DNA of 64,000 nt from Olleya namhaensis (GTDB taxonomy: Bacteria > Bacteroidota > Bacteroidia > Flavobacteriales > Flavobacteriaceae): NCBI RefSeq assembly GCF_900114005.1, contig NZ_FORM01000005.1, positions 186,001 through 250,000 of the forward strand, in the 5' to 3' direction. Below are positions 7,868-16,561 of the stretch, piece by piece (within the stretch, counting starts at the first letter, position 1; every line of letters starts with the position of its first letter). Below the pieces are notes generated by a model that made no database searches, was not told the origin of the DNA, and worked only from the letters and a program-made list of their open reading frames with translations. Both the position numbers and the translations under genes were made by a program.

Positions 7868-9943
7868 ATGAAACACCTACATTTTATTCTAATTACATTT
7901 TTATTAACCTCATTTAGTTGTTTGGCACAATTTGGAGCTGATTATTCTTCCTATGGTTTTAATTTTATAAATGACGCCAATAATCAAGGTTTAAAAAATT
8001 GGACAGGAAATAATATTGACGACACCAATAAGTTTTACATTTATAAGCAGGACGAATTAAACAATTACGCACTTGAATTAAAACCTATAAACGAAACTTT
8101 AAGCATAAACTACAACGATTTTGGATACATGGATTTAAATCCTTGTGCTTTTAAAATAAATATAAGAGTCAAAATAAATCAATATTCAGGTAATGATGAT
8201 GCGCTTACATTTACGCTATTTACTGGTGCTAAAAAAGTAGAAATTGATTTTAAATCTAACGGAATATTTTACACCAACAACTTAAACACATCCCAATTAA
8301 TTACAACTGCTCCTCCAATAAACCAATGGGTAACCTACTCTATTGCATTGGATAGTTGTAATGACATGGCGTCAATAATGTTAGAAAATGACGCGACTAA
8401 TAGTTACACTTTAAGTCTACCAGACAATACCACTGCGCAAAATATAAACCTAGCAGCCACAACTAATGGAACAACTTCTTTTACATCAGAAATAGACCAT
8501 TTATTTATCTACAGTAATCCTATAAAATGGTGGTTAGGACCGTCTAGTGCATTTATCAATGATACGCCTGCGGGTTACACTGGTACAACAGGAGATAGAC
8601 AGCATTTTTTAACGTTGCCTAATGGCGAAAAAATTGGAATTAATGAAAACGGTGGTGGTTATGTTACTTTTACCGAGTTAACACCTGGTGGCCCAAATCT
8701 AGATCCATTTCCTAAATTTGGATCTGGTGGGACAAAAACACTTAGAGGTTATTTTCATACTAATAAATTTAACCCTGTACAAGCTGGTGTTTCAAGTACA
8801 TCTGGTGGACATTTAGCAAGTGTTATCTCACTTCCTAATAAATTAATGGTCGAGAGTTTTCCGTTACACTCGTATTTTCAAGATGATTTTATAGAAAACA
8901 CGCCTTTAGTATTTCCTAATAATGAAACACTTGAAGACGAAAATCATCCTGCCATAATTGATGATGATGTTTATGATGAATTTGGTCTGGATATGAGACA
9001 CGAATTAATGAGCGAATTAGACTTTAATTCCTCAATAGAAAACGTTACACAGACTAACGGAATATCTACCGTTAGACATGCAGCGGAGTGGGAATATATT
9101 AGACATTCCTCTTTTATTCTTCAGTTTCATGAAGTCACCGTTAATAAACGACCAGAATTTGAAAGCTTTACTGGTGCTAACAACGACATGGGAGACATGA
9201 GACATAAGTTTGAATTCAGACTGAATAAAGACTTGGGGTACGAGTGGATTTTGTGGAGAGACACCAACAACACCTGGCAATCATTACATGTGGAAGCAGT
9301 AGGCGATTCTAAAGAAATTCAAATTAATATAAATACACCATTAGAAAATCGCTTTTTAGTCTTTTCTACATCTTCCAATCCTGACACACCTGGAGCTGTC
9401 TCTTGGTTTTATCCTGAAAGTGATTTTAATGCTAACTGTACTTTACAAAAAAGTAGAGTAAACAAAAACACAATAACGTCCATGGATAGAAGAAACTCCA
9501 TGCGTATAGTTGCCGATTGGAGAAAAACAAACTGGTGTAGGATGAATTTATATATTAGAAACGAAGGATTGGCTGCACCATCCAATGGAGATCCAAATGT
9601 GTATGAAGCCTTCCAAATGGAGGCTTTACAACTGTTTGGTACACCTAATCAAATCCTTAGCGAAGTTTTAAATTATAATACTACCTTAGATACTGAAACA
9701 GTAAGTTTAAACAATACAACCATTGCTTACCCAAATCCTTTTTTATCCGAAATAACAATAAAAGGATCAAACCTTCTAAACAAAACAATAAAACTCTACA
9801 GTACCATAGGTAAAGACATTACTAATGCATTACACATAACATCTCGCACAAACAACCAAATACAACTTAAAATAAAAGGCTTAAATTCTCAAATGTATTT
9901 TCTGAAAATTGGAGACAAAACCATAAAAATCTATAAAGAATAA
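7868..9943 (+). CDS. Secreted protein with LamG-like domain and T9SS sorting domain
   Basis: This 691-residue protein has a signal peptide (about 1-20, ending near Cys-Leu-Ala-Gln). A concanavalin/LamG-like beta-sandwich region covers about 30-215, followed by a long central region with Trp- and Asp-rich motifs that I cannot assign. A C-terminal type IX sorting domain lies at about 615-691 (Ala-Tyr-Pro-Asn-Pro-Phe, then Gly-Leu-Asn-Ser-Gln-Met-Tyr-Phe-Leu-Lys-Ile). It is therefore exported and then secreted or attached to the surface by the T9SS. The central region might be a polysaccharide-binding or hydrolase domain, but no catalytic motif was recognised. It is monocistronic. Confidence 0.85.
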   Translation: MKHLHFILITFLLTSFSCLAQFGADYSSYGFNFINDANNQGLKNWTGNNIDDTNKFYIYKQDELNNYALELKPINETLSINYNDFGYMDLNPCAFKINIRVKINQYSGNDDALTFTLFTGAKKVEIDFKSNGIFYTNNLNTSQLITTAPPINQWVTYSIALDSCNDMASIMLENDATNSYTLSLPDNTTAQNINLAATTNGTTSFTSEIDHLFIYSNPIKWWLGPSSAFINDTPAGYTGTTGDRQHFLTLPNGEKIGINENGGGYVTFTELTPGGPNLDPFPKFGSGGTKTLRGYFHTNKFNPVQAGVSSTSGGHLASVISLPNKLMVESFPLHSYFQDDFIENTPLVFPNNETLEDENHPAIIDDDVYDEFGLDMRHELMSELDFNSSIENVTQTNGISTVRHAAEWEYIRHSSFILQFHEVTVNKRPEFESFTGANNDMGDMRHKFEFRLNKDLGYEWILWRDTNNTWQSLHVEAVGDSKEIQININTPLENRFLVFSTSSNPDTPGAVSWFYPESDFNANCTLQKSRVNKNTITSMDRRNSMRIVADWRKTNWCRMNLYIRNEGLAAPSNGDPNVYEAFQMEALQLFGTPNQILSEVLNYNTTLDTETVSLNNTTIAYPNPFLSEITIKGSNLLNKTIKLYSTIGKDITNALHITSRTNNQIQLKIKGLNSQMYFLKIGDKTIKIYKE

Positions 9944-10018
9944 TTCTATTTTAGAATTTTAAATTAACTTCGTTTTGAATAAAATTCAGGCCAACTTATA
10001 GGAAAATAGTATCATTTT

Positions 10019-10441
10019 ATGAAAATAAAATTCAACAAAAAAAAGATTCGTGTAAATATATTTGTCGGACTAACATGTATTGCATTAGGCATATTTAATA
10101 TCTTAGAAACTGACAAAAAAGAATGGTCAGACTTCGCCTACTTAGTGCTTGGAGCTTTGGCTATTACACACTATTTATACGATTTAAAAACACAGTATCT
10201 AACCATTAATAACGGTACTATTAGTAAAAATATACTATATGGTTTAGGAGGAAAAATACAGTTAAAAGATGTGACTCTTATCAAATCGTATGCAGGAGAT
10301 TTCACGCTAATTACGAATAGTAAAAAATTTAAAATCGATGCCGAATTTATTGATGATACGTCTTTGGAGAAATTAAAAGAAGTATTGTCAAATCTAAATT
10401 TAGCACCTGAGAATACACCTTTTAAAAAACAAGAGGCTTAA
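10019..10441 (+). CDS. Membrane-anchored PH-like protein, unknown
   Basis: This 140-residue protein has two hydrophobic helices at about 12-28 and 38-54, then a beta-rich domain (about 60-125) with the strand pattern of bacterial PH-like domains (Leu-Thr-Ile-Asn-Asn-Gly-Thr-Ile, Ile-Gln-Leu-Lys-Asp-Val). The family is unknown to me. A TTAACTTCGTTTT stretch at 9964-9976 looks like the -7 half of the local promoter family. It is followed after 60 bases by a Crp-type regulator in the same orientation, which may or may not be linked. Confidence 0.6.
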   Translation: MKIKFNKKKIRVNIFVGLTCIALGIFNILETDKKEWSDFAYLVLGALAITHYLYDLKTQYLTINNGTISKNILYGLGGKIQLKDVTLIKSYAGDFTLITNSKKFKIDAEFIDDTSLEKLKEVLSNLNLAPENTPFKKQEA

Positions 10442-10501
10442 TTACAACATTAAACACCACTTTTAATACCATAAAACAGCAAAAACTGATTACTACAATA
10501 C

Positions 10502-11065
10502 ATGGAACTAAGCCAGATTATTGATACAATATATCCGTTACCAACTGCTTCTAAAAACATAATAAAAGCAGCAATAACAGAAACGATATTACCAAAGGGT
10601 CATATTTTATTTAAAGCAAATAAAGTTGAAACTAGTATCTATTTTATCAAAAAAGGTATTGCAAGAGCTTATGCGTATTCTGATGCCAATCAAATCACGT
10701 TTTGGTTAGGACAAGAAGGCGATCCTATTGTATCCATGCAAAGTTATGTCAATAATCAAAAAGGTTACGAAGACGTAGAATTATTGGAAGAATGCGAGCT
10801 GTACGAATTAAAAACAGAGAAACTTCAGGACCTGTTTTTGGAAGATATTAAGATTGCAAATTGGGGTCGTAAGTTTTCAGAATTAGAACTTATTAAATCA
10901 GAAAAACGTCTCATTGCTTTACAATTTAATACTGCAACCCAAAGGTATTTGGCGCTACTAAAAAATTACCCTAGCATTTTACAGCGTGTACCTTTAGCGC
11001 ATATCGCGTCCTATTTAGGCGTCACTCAAGTTAGCTTAAGCCGAATTAGAGCCAACATAAAATAA
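10502..11065 (+). CDS. Crp/Fnr-family transcriptional regulator
   Basis: This 187-residue protein has a cyclic-nucleotide-binding-like beta barrel (about 10-125) and a C-terminal helix-turn-helix (about 163-187, His-Ile-Ala-Ser-Tyr-Leu-Gly-Val-Thr-Gln-Val-Ser-Leu-Ser-Arg). The cAMP-contacting residues of true Crp are not evident, which is typical of the many Bacteroidota members with unknown ligands. It probably regulates neighbouring stress or export genes; the DJ-1, ACT and SMR genes follow in the same direction after 144 bases. That link is inference. Confidence 0.88.
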   Translation: MELSQIIDTIYPLPTASKNIIKAAITETILPKGHILFKANKVETSIYFIKKGIARAYAYSDANQITFWLGQEGDPIVSMQSYVNNQKGYEDVELLEECELYELKTEKLQDLFLEDIKIANWGRKFSELELIKSEKRLIALQFNTATQRYLALLKNYPSILQRVPLAHIASYLGVTQVSLSRIRANIK

Positions 11066-11209
11066 ATGTCGTTTTTATCATTTGATAAATAGTTTAACCA
11101 AAATGTTTAAGACTTTTGTCCTGTTATATTCTTTATAAGAAATTGTAAAACTTTTTTACAATCACTACCTCAGAATACGCTAAACATTAATTTTAAAATA
11201 TAGTTAAAC

Positions 11210-12025
11210 ATGTCAAAAACAATAACATTTAAAACACATTATTTTCTATTTGTATTTATAATTCTTCTTGCAAGTTGCAATAATGCTAGTAAAAAAAGCA
11301 CTATAAAACCAACGGTTAACAAAGAAACTAAAGCCTTAAAAAAGATATTATTTGTAGTTACTAGTCATAGTAAAAAAGGGGATACTGGAGAAAAAACAGG
11401 ATACTATCTTGGAGAAGTTTCTCATCCTTGGGATGTTTTACATTCTGCCGGATATGAGATAGATTTTGTTAGCCCACAAGGTGGAAAAGCACCAGTTGAT
11501 GCTTTTGATATGACAGACTCTATAAACAAGAAGTTTTGGGATAATACGACTTATCGTAATAAAATTGAGCATACTAAAACACCTAGCGAAGTAAACCCAG
11601 AAGACTACATCGCTATCCATTATGCTGGTGGACACGGAGCAATGTGGGATTTTGCTGACAATACAGAAATTGCAGAAATAGCAAAGCAAATTTATGAAAA
11701 CAATGGTGTCGTTAGTGCAGTATGTCATGGACCAGCAGGACTTGTAAACATTAAATTAAGTAATGGATCTTATCTTGTAGATGGCAAAAAAGTAAATGCT
11801 TTTACTAATGAAGAAGAAGTAAAAGTAAAACTAGAAGATGTGGTACCTTTTTTATTAGAGGACCAATTAATAGCGCATGGTGCTATTTTTGAAAAGTCTG
11901 CGCCTTTTACTAATCACGTTGTTTCTGATCAGAGACTAGTTACAGGACAAAACCCACAATCTGCCCATAGTGTTGGAAAAGCAACCTTAAATGAATTACA
12001 AAAACTAACTAAAAACGCACAATAA
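11210..12025 (+). CDS. DJ-1/PfpI (Hsp31-like) lipoprotein
   Basis: This 271-residue protein has a lipoprotein signal ending in Leu-Ala-Ser-Cys (Cys23) and a DJ-1/PfpI domain over about 45-268. The nucleophile is Cys172 in Ala-Val-Cys-His-Gly-Pro, with the Hsp31-type Glu in Gly-Tyr-Tyr-Leu-Gly-Glu (about 64-69) and the Ala-Gly-Gly-His-Gly turn at 139-143. Relatives are glyoxalase III-type or protein deglycase enzymes that detoxify carbonyls. Placement outside the cytoplasm is less usual for the family. The stop codon directly abuts the next ATG, so the downstream ACT gene is coupled. Confidence 0.87.
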   Translation: MSKTITFKTHYFLFVFIILLASCNNASKKSTIKPTVNKETKALKKILFVVTSHSKKGDTGEKTGYYLGEVSHPWDVLHSAGYEIDFVSPQGGKAPVDAFDMTDSINKKFWDNTTYRNKIEHTKTPSEVNPEDYIAIHYAGGHGAMWDFADNTEIAEIAKQIYENNGVVSAVCHGPAGLVNIKLSNGSYLVDGKKVNAFTNEEEVKVKLEDVVPFLLEDQLIAHGAIFEKSAPFTNHVVSDQRLVTGQNPQSAHSVGKATLNELQKLTKNAQ

Positions 12026-12418
12026 ATGAGTGGAGAAAAAAACTTAGCAATGCTTTTAAAATCAATGAAGCCAAAGCATAATATAGGCGAATTTGTGTTT
12101 TGTAAAACTGAAGATTTAGATCAAATAAAATTGAGTCAAGTTATAATGACTTTTAAAGAAGACGAAAGCACTACAGTTATTGCAAAAAAAGAAGTAGCAG
12201 ATCAATTAGGTTTAGAGTATACGTTTATAGCCTCTTGGATTACACTTACTGTGCACTCATCTTTAGAAGCTGTAGGATTAACTGCTGCCTTTTCTAATGC
12301 TTTATCGGACCATGGCATTAGCTGTAATGTTGTTGCTGCCTACTATCACGATCATATTTTTGTTGACACAAAAGATACAGCAAAGGCAATGGAAATCTTA
12401 CATGTCTTTTCAAAATAA
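12026..12418 (+). CDS. ACT-domain protein
   Basis: This 130-residue cytoplasmic protein resembles the ACT-domain family formerly called DUF2241. The C-terminal half (about 68-130) has Thr-Val-His-Ser-Ser-Leu-Glu-Ala-Val-Gly-Leu-Thr-Ala and Gly-Ile-Ser-Cys-Asn-Val-Val, the typical small-ligand regulatory fold. The ligand is unknown; amino acids are usual. It begins at the base after the DJ-1 stop and is 66 bases before the SMR exporter. Confidence 0.85.
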   Translation: MSGEKNLAMLLKSMKPKHNIGEFVFCKTEDLDQIKLSQVIMTFKEDESTTVIAKKEVADQLGLEYTFIASWITLTVHSSLEAVGLTAAFSNALSDHGISCNVVAAYYHDHIFVDTKDTAKAMEILHVFSK

Positions 12419-12484
12419 AGTTTAAGTTATTAATCTAATCGGTTTAAAAAACAGAGCGTAATCACAAGAACTAATCATTAAGAT

Positions 12485-12811
12485 ATGAATTGGATATTAT
12501 TAATAATTGCTGGACTTTTTGAAGTCGGTTTTGCAACTTGTCTTGGAAAAGCCAAAGAAGCCTCAGGAATGGAAGCCACAAATTGGTACATTGGTTTTGT
12601 ACTGTGTTTAGGTATAAGTATGGCGCTTCTTTTAAAAGTAACGCAACATCTTCCTATTGGTACTGCTTATGCCGTTTGGACAGGTATTGGAGCTGTAGGA
12701 ACTGTACTAGTCGGAATTTTAGTTTTTAAAGAGCCCGCAACCTTTTGGCGCCTGCTTTTTCTTATGACTTTAATTGCATCCATTATTGGTTTAAAAGTGG
12801 TTTCGCATTAA
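12485..12811 (+). CDS. SMR-family exporter, SugE/Gdx-like
   Basis: This 108-residue inner-membrane protein has four helices and the conserved membrane-embedded Glu in helix 1 (Gly-Leu-Phe-Glu-Val, Glu13). The helix-3 signature Leu-Pro-Ile-Gly-Thr-Ala-Tyr-Ala-Val-Trp-Thr-Gly-Ile-Gly resembles SugE/Gdx proteins, which export guanidinium in exchange for protons, more than polyaromatic drug exporters such as EmrE. No guanidine riboswitch was recognised upstream. It follows the Crp/DJ-1/ACT genes and ends at a terminator at 12834. Confidence 0.85.
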   Translation: MNWILLIIAGLFEVGFATCLGKAKEASGMEATNWYIGFVLCLGISMALLLKVTQHLPIGTAYAVWTGIGAVGTVLVGILVFKEPATFWRLLFLMTLIASIIGLKVVSH

Positions 12812-12833
12812 AAAATACACTAAAAAAAGCATC

Positions 12834-12865
12834 AAAAAAGCACACTCTTAAGGTTGTGCTTTTTT
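12834..12865 (+). terminator. Terminator after the SMR exporter
   Basis: Six A plus AGCAC pair with GTGCT plus six T, with an imperfect inner stem and TTAAGG loop. It is the same sequence family as the pepD terminator at 20010-20042. Confidence 0.8.
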
Positions 12866-12917
12866 CTTTTTTAATATAATTTCAAAATAATTAGTATTTT
12901 CTAGCAGTAGATAATAG

Positions 12918-13005
12918 CCATTTGACGTTATCAAAATTTTCTACTAACTTCGTTTAGCTGCGGATGCAATTCATTTCAATTAAATCATATTATTTACACA
13001 ATACA
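12918..13005 (+). repeat. Promoter-bearing repeat, copy A
   Basis: The first 42 bases (12918-12959) are identical to copy B at 14105-14146. They contain TTG-N20-TAACTTCG, a promoter-like pair, followed by a less conserved AT-rich segment containing AATTCATT and AAATCATATT, also seen in copies C and D. It lies directly upstream of the gene at 13022. Confidence 0.8.
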
Positions 13006-13021
13006 ACAATTTTAATAAATT

Positions 13022-13375
13022 ATGGTATTAATTTATTCTTTAGGTATTTTTATTCTTCTTTCAATTGGAATCTACTATTTCATTTGGAAAGACAGATTGA
13101 ATGACAAAAAAAATCTTGAAAAAGATTGGCAGTTGTTTCTTAAATATGAATCTTTAAATGACATAGAAGGAATTGCTATTAGTGGCGATAAGTTAATTTG
13201 GAATAAATACCTGTTAACAGAACAACTTGATACAATAATAGATGTAGTAAAATCAAGAGTATCTAGTTTCCCTGAATTAAAAAATTTAGAAAATAATGCA
13301 TTTAATAAAAAGTTACATTTTGATCGACCTTTACCTTCTTCCGGTAGTAGTGGAGGAATAAAACAAAGTTGGTAA
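13022..13375 (+). CDS. Single-helix membrane-anchored protein, unknown
   Basis: This 117-residue protein has one N-terminal hydrophobic helix (about 2-19). It is followed by a charged, mostly helical domain, with Trp and Leu spacing around Lys-Asp-Trp-Gln-Leu-Phe-Leu-Lys, and a Ser/Gly-rich tail. No family is recognised. It is the first gene after promoter repeat A, and a 157-base gap without terminator separates it from the next membrane protein. Confidence 0.55.
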   Translation: MVLIYSLGIFILLSIGIYYFIWKDRLNDKKNLEKDWQLFLKYESLNDIEGIAISGDKLIWNKYLLTEQLDTIIDVVKSRVSSFPELKNLENNAFNKKLHFDRPLPSSGSSGGIKQSW

Positions 13376-13532
13376 TTTTCTCCAAAAAAAACAAACAAAG
13401 ACAGTGCATAACAACAACGATAAATCTTTACACTAGATTAAATACTTAACGTTTTAGTATAATTAGAAAGTCCTTCGCATTACAAACCACTGCAAACCTT
13501 ACGCGCATAAGCAACTAAACATTTAAGCACCA

Positions 13533-14075
13533 ATGAGAATTAAAATAAAATATATTGCTTTAGGTCTTTTTCTAATTGATGCGTTTTTTATAATAATCAA
13601 TACAAAATATCGTGATCAAACTCTAAGTGTGATATCCGGTTTAAATGAGGCTAAATTCTTTTTTTTCTTAGGAACTCTTAGTTTTATTGCATACTTAATT
13701 TTATTAAAACAAAAAAAAGCATTTAAACTTGTAGCGATTATTACCGTTACTTCACTAAGTATTTCGATGTATAACAACTTGCGATTAGCAAAAATTAATT
13801 ATGATAGAATCCAGTGTATTAAAGGTATATCTGAGTATTTCCAATACTTTGAATATGACTCGTGTTCAAAAATTGAAAAGAAGTTTAAAGAGGATGTCAT
13901 AAATGGTAAAATAAAATATTTTCAAGATGAATATAATTTTGATTTGGAATTTGAAGAAAGATTAAGAAACAAATATAATGTTGAACTAGTCGGAATAAGT
14001 TGCACTAGATATAGCGCAATGGATTGCTACAACAACCTCGTAAAGGATCACATCAAAAAAATAACAAAAAGATAA
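13533..14075 (+). CDS. Three-helix membrane protein, unknown
   Basis: This 180-residue protein has hydrophobic helices at about 6-24, 41-58 and 63-82. A hydrophilic C-terminal domain of about 100 residues follows with four Cys (Gln-Cys-Ile near 97, Asp-Ser-Cys-Ser near 112, Ser-Cys-Thr near 157, Asp-Cys-Tyr near 165). The Cys spacing suggests either disulphides, if the tail is outside, or metal binding; topology is not resolved. I know no family. Promoter repeat B follows 30 bases after its stop. Confidence 0.55.
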   Translation: MRIKIKYIALGLFLIDAFFIIINTKYRDQTLSVISGLNEAKFFFFLGTLSFIAYLILLKQKKAFKLVAIITVTSLSISMYNNLRLAKINYDRIQCIKGISEYFQYFEYDSCSKIEKKFKEDVINGKIKYFQDEYNFDLEFEERLRNKYNVELVGISCTRYSAMDCYNNLVKDHIKKITKR

Positions 14076-14104
14076 AAACAGAAATTAATCAACTTAATAT
14101 TTAA

Positions 14105-14195
14105 CCATTTGACGTTATCAAAATTTTCTACTAACTTCGTTTAGCTTAGGGTGTAATTCATTAAAATGAAATCAAATTTATTATCCATTTTATTC
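14105..14195 (+). repeat. Promoter-bearing repeat, copy B
   Basis: It shares its first 42 bases exactly with copy A. The following TAATTCATTAAAATGAAATC stretch matches copies C and D (one or two differences). The TTG-N20-TAACTTCG pair points at the cupin gene at 14213. Confidence 0.8.
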
Positions 14196-14212
14196 AATTT
14201 TAAAAAGAAATC

Positions 14213-14647
14213 ATGACTGCAAAACAATATATAAAAACTGGTGAAGGCGAAAATTACAATTACTCTCAAGACCACTGTTTTGTTAAACTATCATCAAGAG
14301 ATACTAATGGCGAACTATGTTTGATTGAAGACACCTTAAAACCAGGGTTTCATTTAAAGCGTCATCATCATAAAATTATGACTGAAGTATTTTATATGCT
14401 TGAGGGCCAAATGGAGCTTATTTTTGACGATGAAACAATAATTCTAAAGGAAGGCGATACTGTAACGGTACCTCCTAACGTTTGGCACGAAGCAATTTGC
14501 ACAGCAGGAGGAAAAATGCTTACTATATTTAAAAATGGTCAATTTGATGTTTTTTTAGAAGAATTATCCAAAATGACTAATGCAGATTTCTCTAATGCAG
14601 AATTAATGAAATCTGTCTCCAATAAATTTGATATCTACGAAGCGTAA
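14213..14647 (+). CDS. Cupin-domain protein
   Basis: This 144-residue protein contains one cupin barrel. Motif 1 is intact (Gly-x5-His-His-His-x4-Glu-x6-Gly, about residues 47-65), as is motif 2 (Gly-Asp-Thr-Val-x-Val-Pro-Pro-x-Val-Trp-His, about 82-93). The His and Glu residues should bind a divalent metal. Substrate or signalling role is unknown; similar single cupins include small isomerases and binding proteins. It is expressed from promoter repeat B and is followed by msrA after 72 bases containing a degenerate repeat. Confidence 0.85.
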   Translation: MTAKQYIKTGEGENYNYSQDHCFVKLSSRDTNGELCLIEDTLKPGFHLKRHHHKIMTEVFYMLEGQMELIFDDETIILKEGDTVTVPPNVWHEAICTAGGKMLTIFKNGQFDVFLEELSKMTNADFSNAELMKSVSNKFDIYEA

Positions 14648-14649
14648 AA

Positions 14650-14712
14650 ACGGTGTACAATACAGATCATAATGTAATACGTTAGAATCAAATTTGTTAT
14701 ACACTAGCACCA
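14650..14712 (+). repeat. Degenerate copy of the intergenic repeat before msrA
   Basis: The segment from TACGTTAGAATCAAATTTG to TTATAC lines up with the 3' half of repeats C and D (AACGGAATCATATTTG, CTATAC). Its ends are GGTGTA (from 14652) and TACAC with CACC (to 14711), a short terminal inverted repeat. The promoter half is not conserved. Confidence 0.45.
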
Positions 14713-14719
14713 ATTAAAA

Positions 14720-15256
14720 ATGGCAGAAAAAGAACAATTAGAATCAATTAAAACAATACACCTAGCAGGTGGTTGTCTTTGGGGAGTCCAAGAATTTTTA
14801 AAACACATCCCTGGCGTGATTGATACTCAGGCTGGTCGAGCTAATGGCTTTACACAATCTACTAAAACAGACTATGATGGTTTTGCAGAATGTGTCAAAA
14901 CAGTCTTTGACTCTTCCCTTGTTTCGCTTGAAGATTTGATACATTATTTTTTAAAAATCATTGACCCATATAGTGTCAACAAACAAGGAAATGATATAGG
15001 AGAAAAATATCGCACAGGTATCTACAGCACGGACAAAAATCTTCTTTTAAAAGCAGCACAGTGTATTAAGTCAATAGAGCAAACGCTAAATGATAAAAAT
15101 AAAACCACAAAAAAAGTAGCTATTGAAATACTTCCGCTAACAAATTTTGTCCCAAGTGATGCAGAACATCAAGATAGATTAACCTTGCACCCTAGTGACT
15201 ACTCTTACTGCCATATCCCTTTAGACTTACTCTATAAGTACAAAAACAGCAATTAG
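14720..15256 (+). CDS. msrA: Peptide methionine sulfoxide reductase MsrA
   Basis: This 178-residue cytoplasmic enzyme reduces methionine-S-sulfoxide. The catalytic Cys19 lies in Gly-Gly-Cys-Leu-Trp-Gly; most family members have Phe where this one has Leu. The Tyr-Asp-Gly-Phe-Ala-Glu-Cys-Val strand, Asp-Pro-Tyr-Ser-Val-Asn-Lys-Gln-Gly-Asn-Asp-Ile-Gly-Glu-Lys-Tyr-Arg and the late Ala-Glu-x-x-His-Gln-Asp motif are intact. No signal peptide is present, so it acts inside the cell. Confidence 0.92.
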   Translation: MAEKEQLESIKTIHLAGGCLWGVQEFLKHIPGVIDTQAGRANGFTQSTKTDYDGFAECVKTVFDSSLVSLEDLIHYFLKIIDPYSVNKQGNDIGEKYRTGIYSTDKNLLLKAAQCIKSIEQTLNDKNKTTKKVAIEILPLTNFVPSDAEHQDRLTLHPSDYSYCHIPLDLLYKYKNSN

Positions 15257-15351
15257 CATGTAGTTAATTAGCTATAATGCAGTGCTTAAACTAAAAATAG
15301 AATTACCAATCGTAATAGGATTATCTATTCTTAATTAACAAGACTTAAGAG

Positions 15352-16245
15352 CTATTCCTTTACATATTTGTTTCTTTTATTTAGGTATTGGTTAATAGCC
15401 AGAGAAGCAAAAATAAGACTACCACCAATTAAAATTTTCTTAATATCTGCCTCCTTATTCCAAATAAGAATGTTAACAATTAATCCTAACGGAATCAATG
15501 CATTGTTCATAATTGCTAAGGCACCAGTGTTTACCCTAATAACACCTTGGTTCCAAAAAAAATAGCCTAAACCTGAAGCCACAGCACCTAAGTATAATAG
15601 CACACCCCACTGTACTGGTGTCGTTGGCATTTTTTTGGTTGAACCAAAAACAAAAAAAGCAATTAGTGATACTATAAAAGCTCCAATAAAAAATAACCCA
15701 AAAATAGTATGCTTTGGTGTCCTTTCTAATTCAGGTGTAGATTTTAATAAATACTTGTAAGCAACTTGACCAACAGCAAAGCACAAATTAGCACCTTGAG
15801 TAATCAAAAAACCAAAAACTACGTTTTCACTTATACTGGAATATTGAATATAAGCAGCACCCAAAACAGCGATTAAAGCAGTTAATAAAAAGCCTTTATG
15901 AAATTGCTTACTTAAAATATCATTTAACAACGTAATATAAATGGGTGTAAACACACTAAAAAGTAATACTTCGGGTACAGTAAGATAGTTAAACGACTGA
16001 AAATAAAAACAATACATCAAACCCAATTGTACCGCACCAATTGCAGTAAGTTTAAAAATTGTTTCCTTTTTTAATTTATTAAGCCTCAAAAATGGTGAAA
16101 ATAGTAATGTTGCAATACCAATACGCATCAATACAGAAAACCACGCATCTACATACCCAGAAAGGTATACACCGATTAAACTAAATGAAAAAGCCCAAAT
16201 AATAGTCACTCCAAATAAATACCTCATAAAAATATCCTTAATCAA
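15352..16245 (-). CDS. EamA-family transporter
   Basis: This 297-residue inner-membrane protein has ten predicted helices made of two EamA repeats (about 10-135 and 150-290), of the drug/metabolite transporter superfamily. It looks like the carboxylate/amino-acid/amine subgroup (Ile-Trp-Ala-Phe-Ser-Phe-Ser near the N-terminus; Gly-Ala-Val-Ala-Ser-Gly-Leu-Gly-Tyr in the second repeat). Substrate unknown. It is the only minus-strand gene between 12 and 20 kb, which breaks the run of plus-strand accessory genes. Confidence 0.85.
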   Translation of the reverse strand: MIKDIFMRYLFGVTIIWAFSFSLIGVYLSGYVDAWFSVLMRIGIATLLFSPFLRLNKLKKETIFKLTAIGAVQLGLMYCFYFQSFNYLTVPEVLLFSVFTPIYITLLNDILSKQFHKGFLLTALIAVLGAAYIQYSSISENVVFGFLITQGANLCFAVGQVAYKYLLKSTPELERTPKHTIFGLFFIGAFIVSLIAFFVFGSTKKMPTTPVQWGVLLYLGAVASGLGYFFWNQGVIRVNTGALAIMNNALIPLGLIVNILIWNKEADIKKILIGGSLIFASLAINQYLNKRNKYVKE

Positions 16246-16452
16246 ATAATGAGGTTAAATAGTACATAGCCAAGACTAACTGTTTTATTAATCTATATCC
16301 ATTACCAACAAAACGCTAGTAAATAACCTTCATTTAAAAGCGAATATATAAATTAAAGATGATGAATATTAATTAAACCTTCCGGAACAATTATTATAGT
16401 AAACAAAACGCTGGGTTAATTGAAAAGTCGGAAACAAAAGCAAACAAAATCA

Positions 16453-16540
16453 CCTATTTGACTTTGTCATTTTTTTCAACTAACTTCGTTTAACTTCGAA
16501 TATAATTCATTAAAACGGAATCATATTTGCTATACGTTAG
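16453..16540 (+). repeat. Promoter-bearing repeat, copy C
   Basis: It is 88 bases long and differs from copy D (18250-18337) at two positions. It holds TTG-N20-TAACTTCG followed by a hairpin, CGAATATAATTC (16497-16508) with GAATCATATTTG (16518-16529), that would fall in the 5' leader. The element is bounded by ACCTA (16452-16456) and its complement TAGGT (16538-16542). Confidence 0.85.
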
Positions 16541-16561
16541 GTATAATTAAAAAAAAGAACA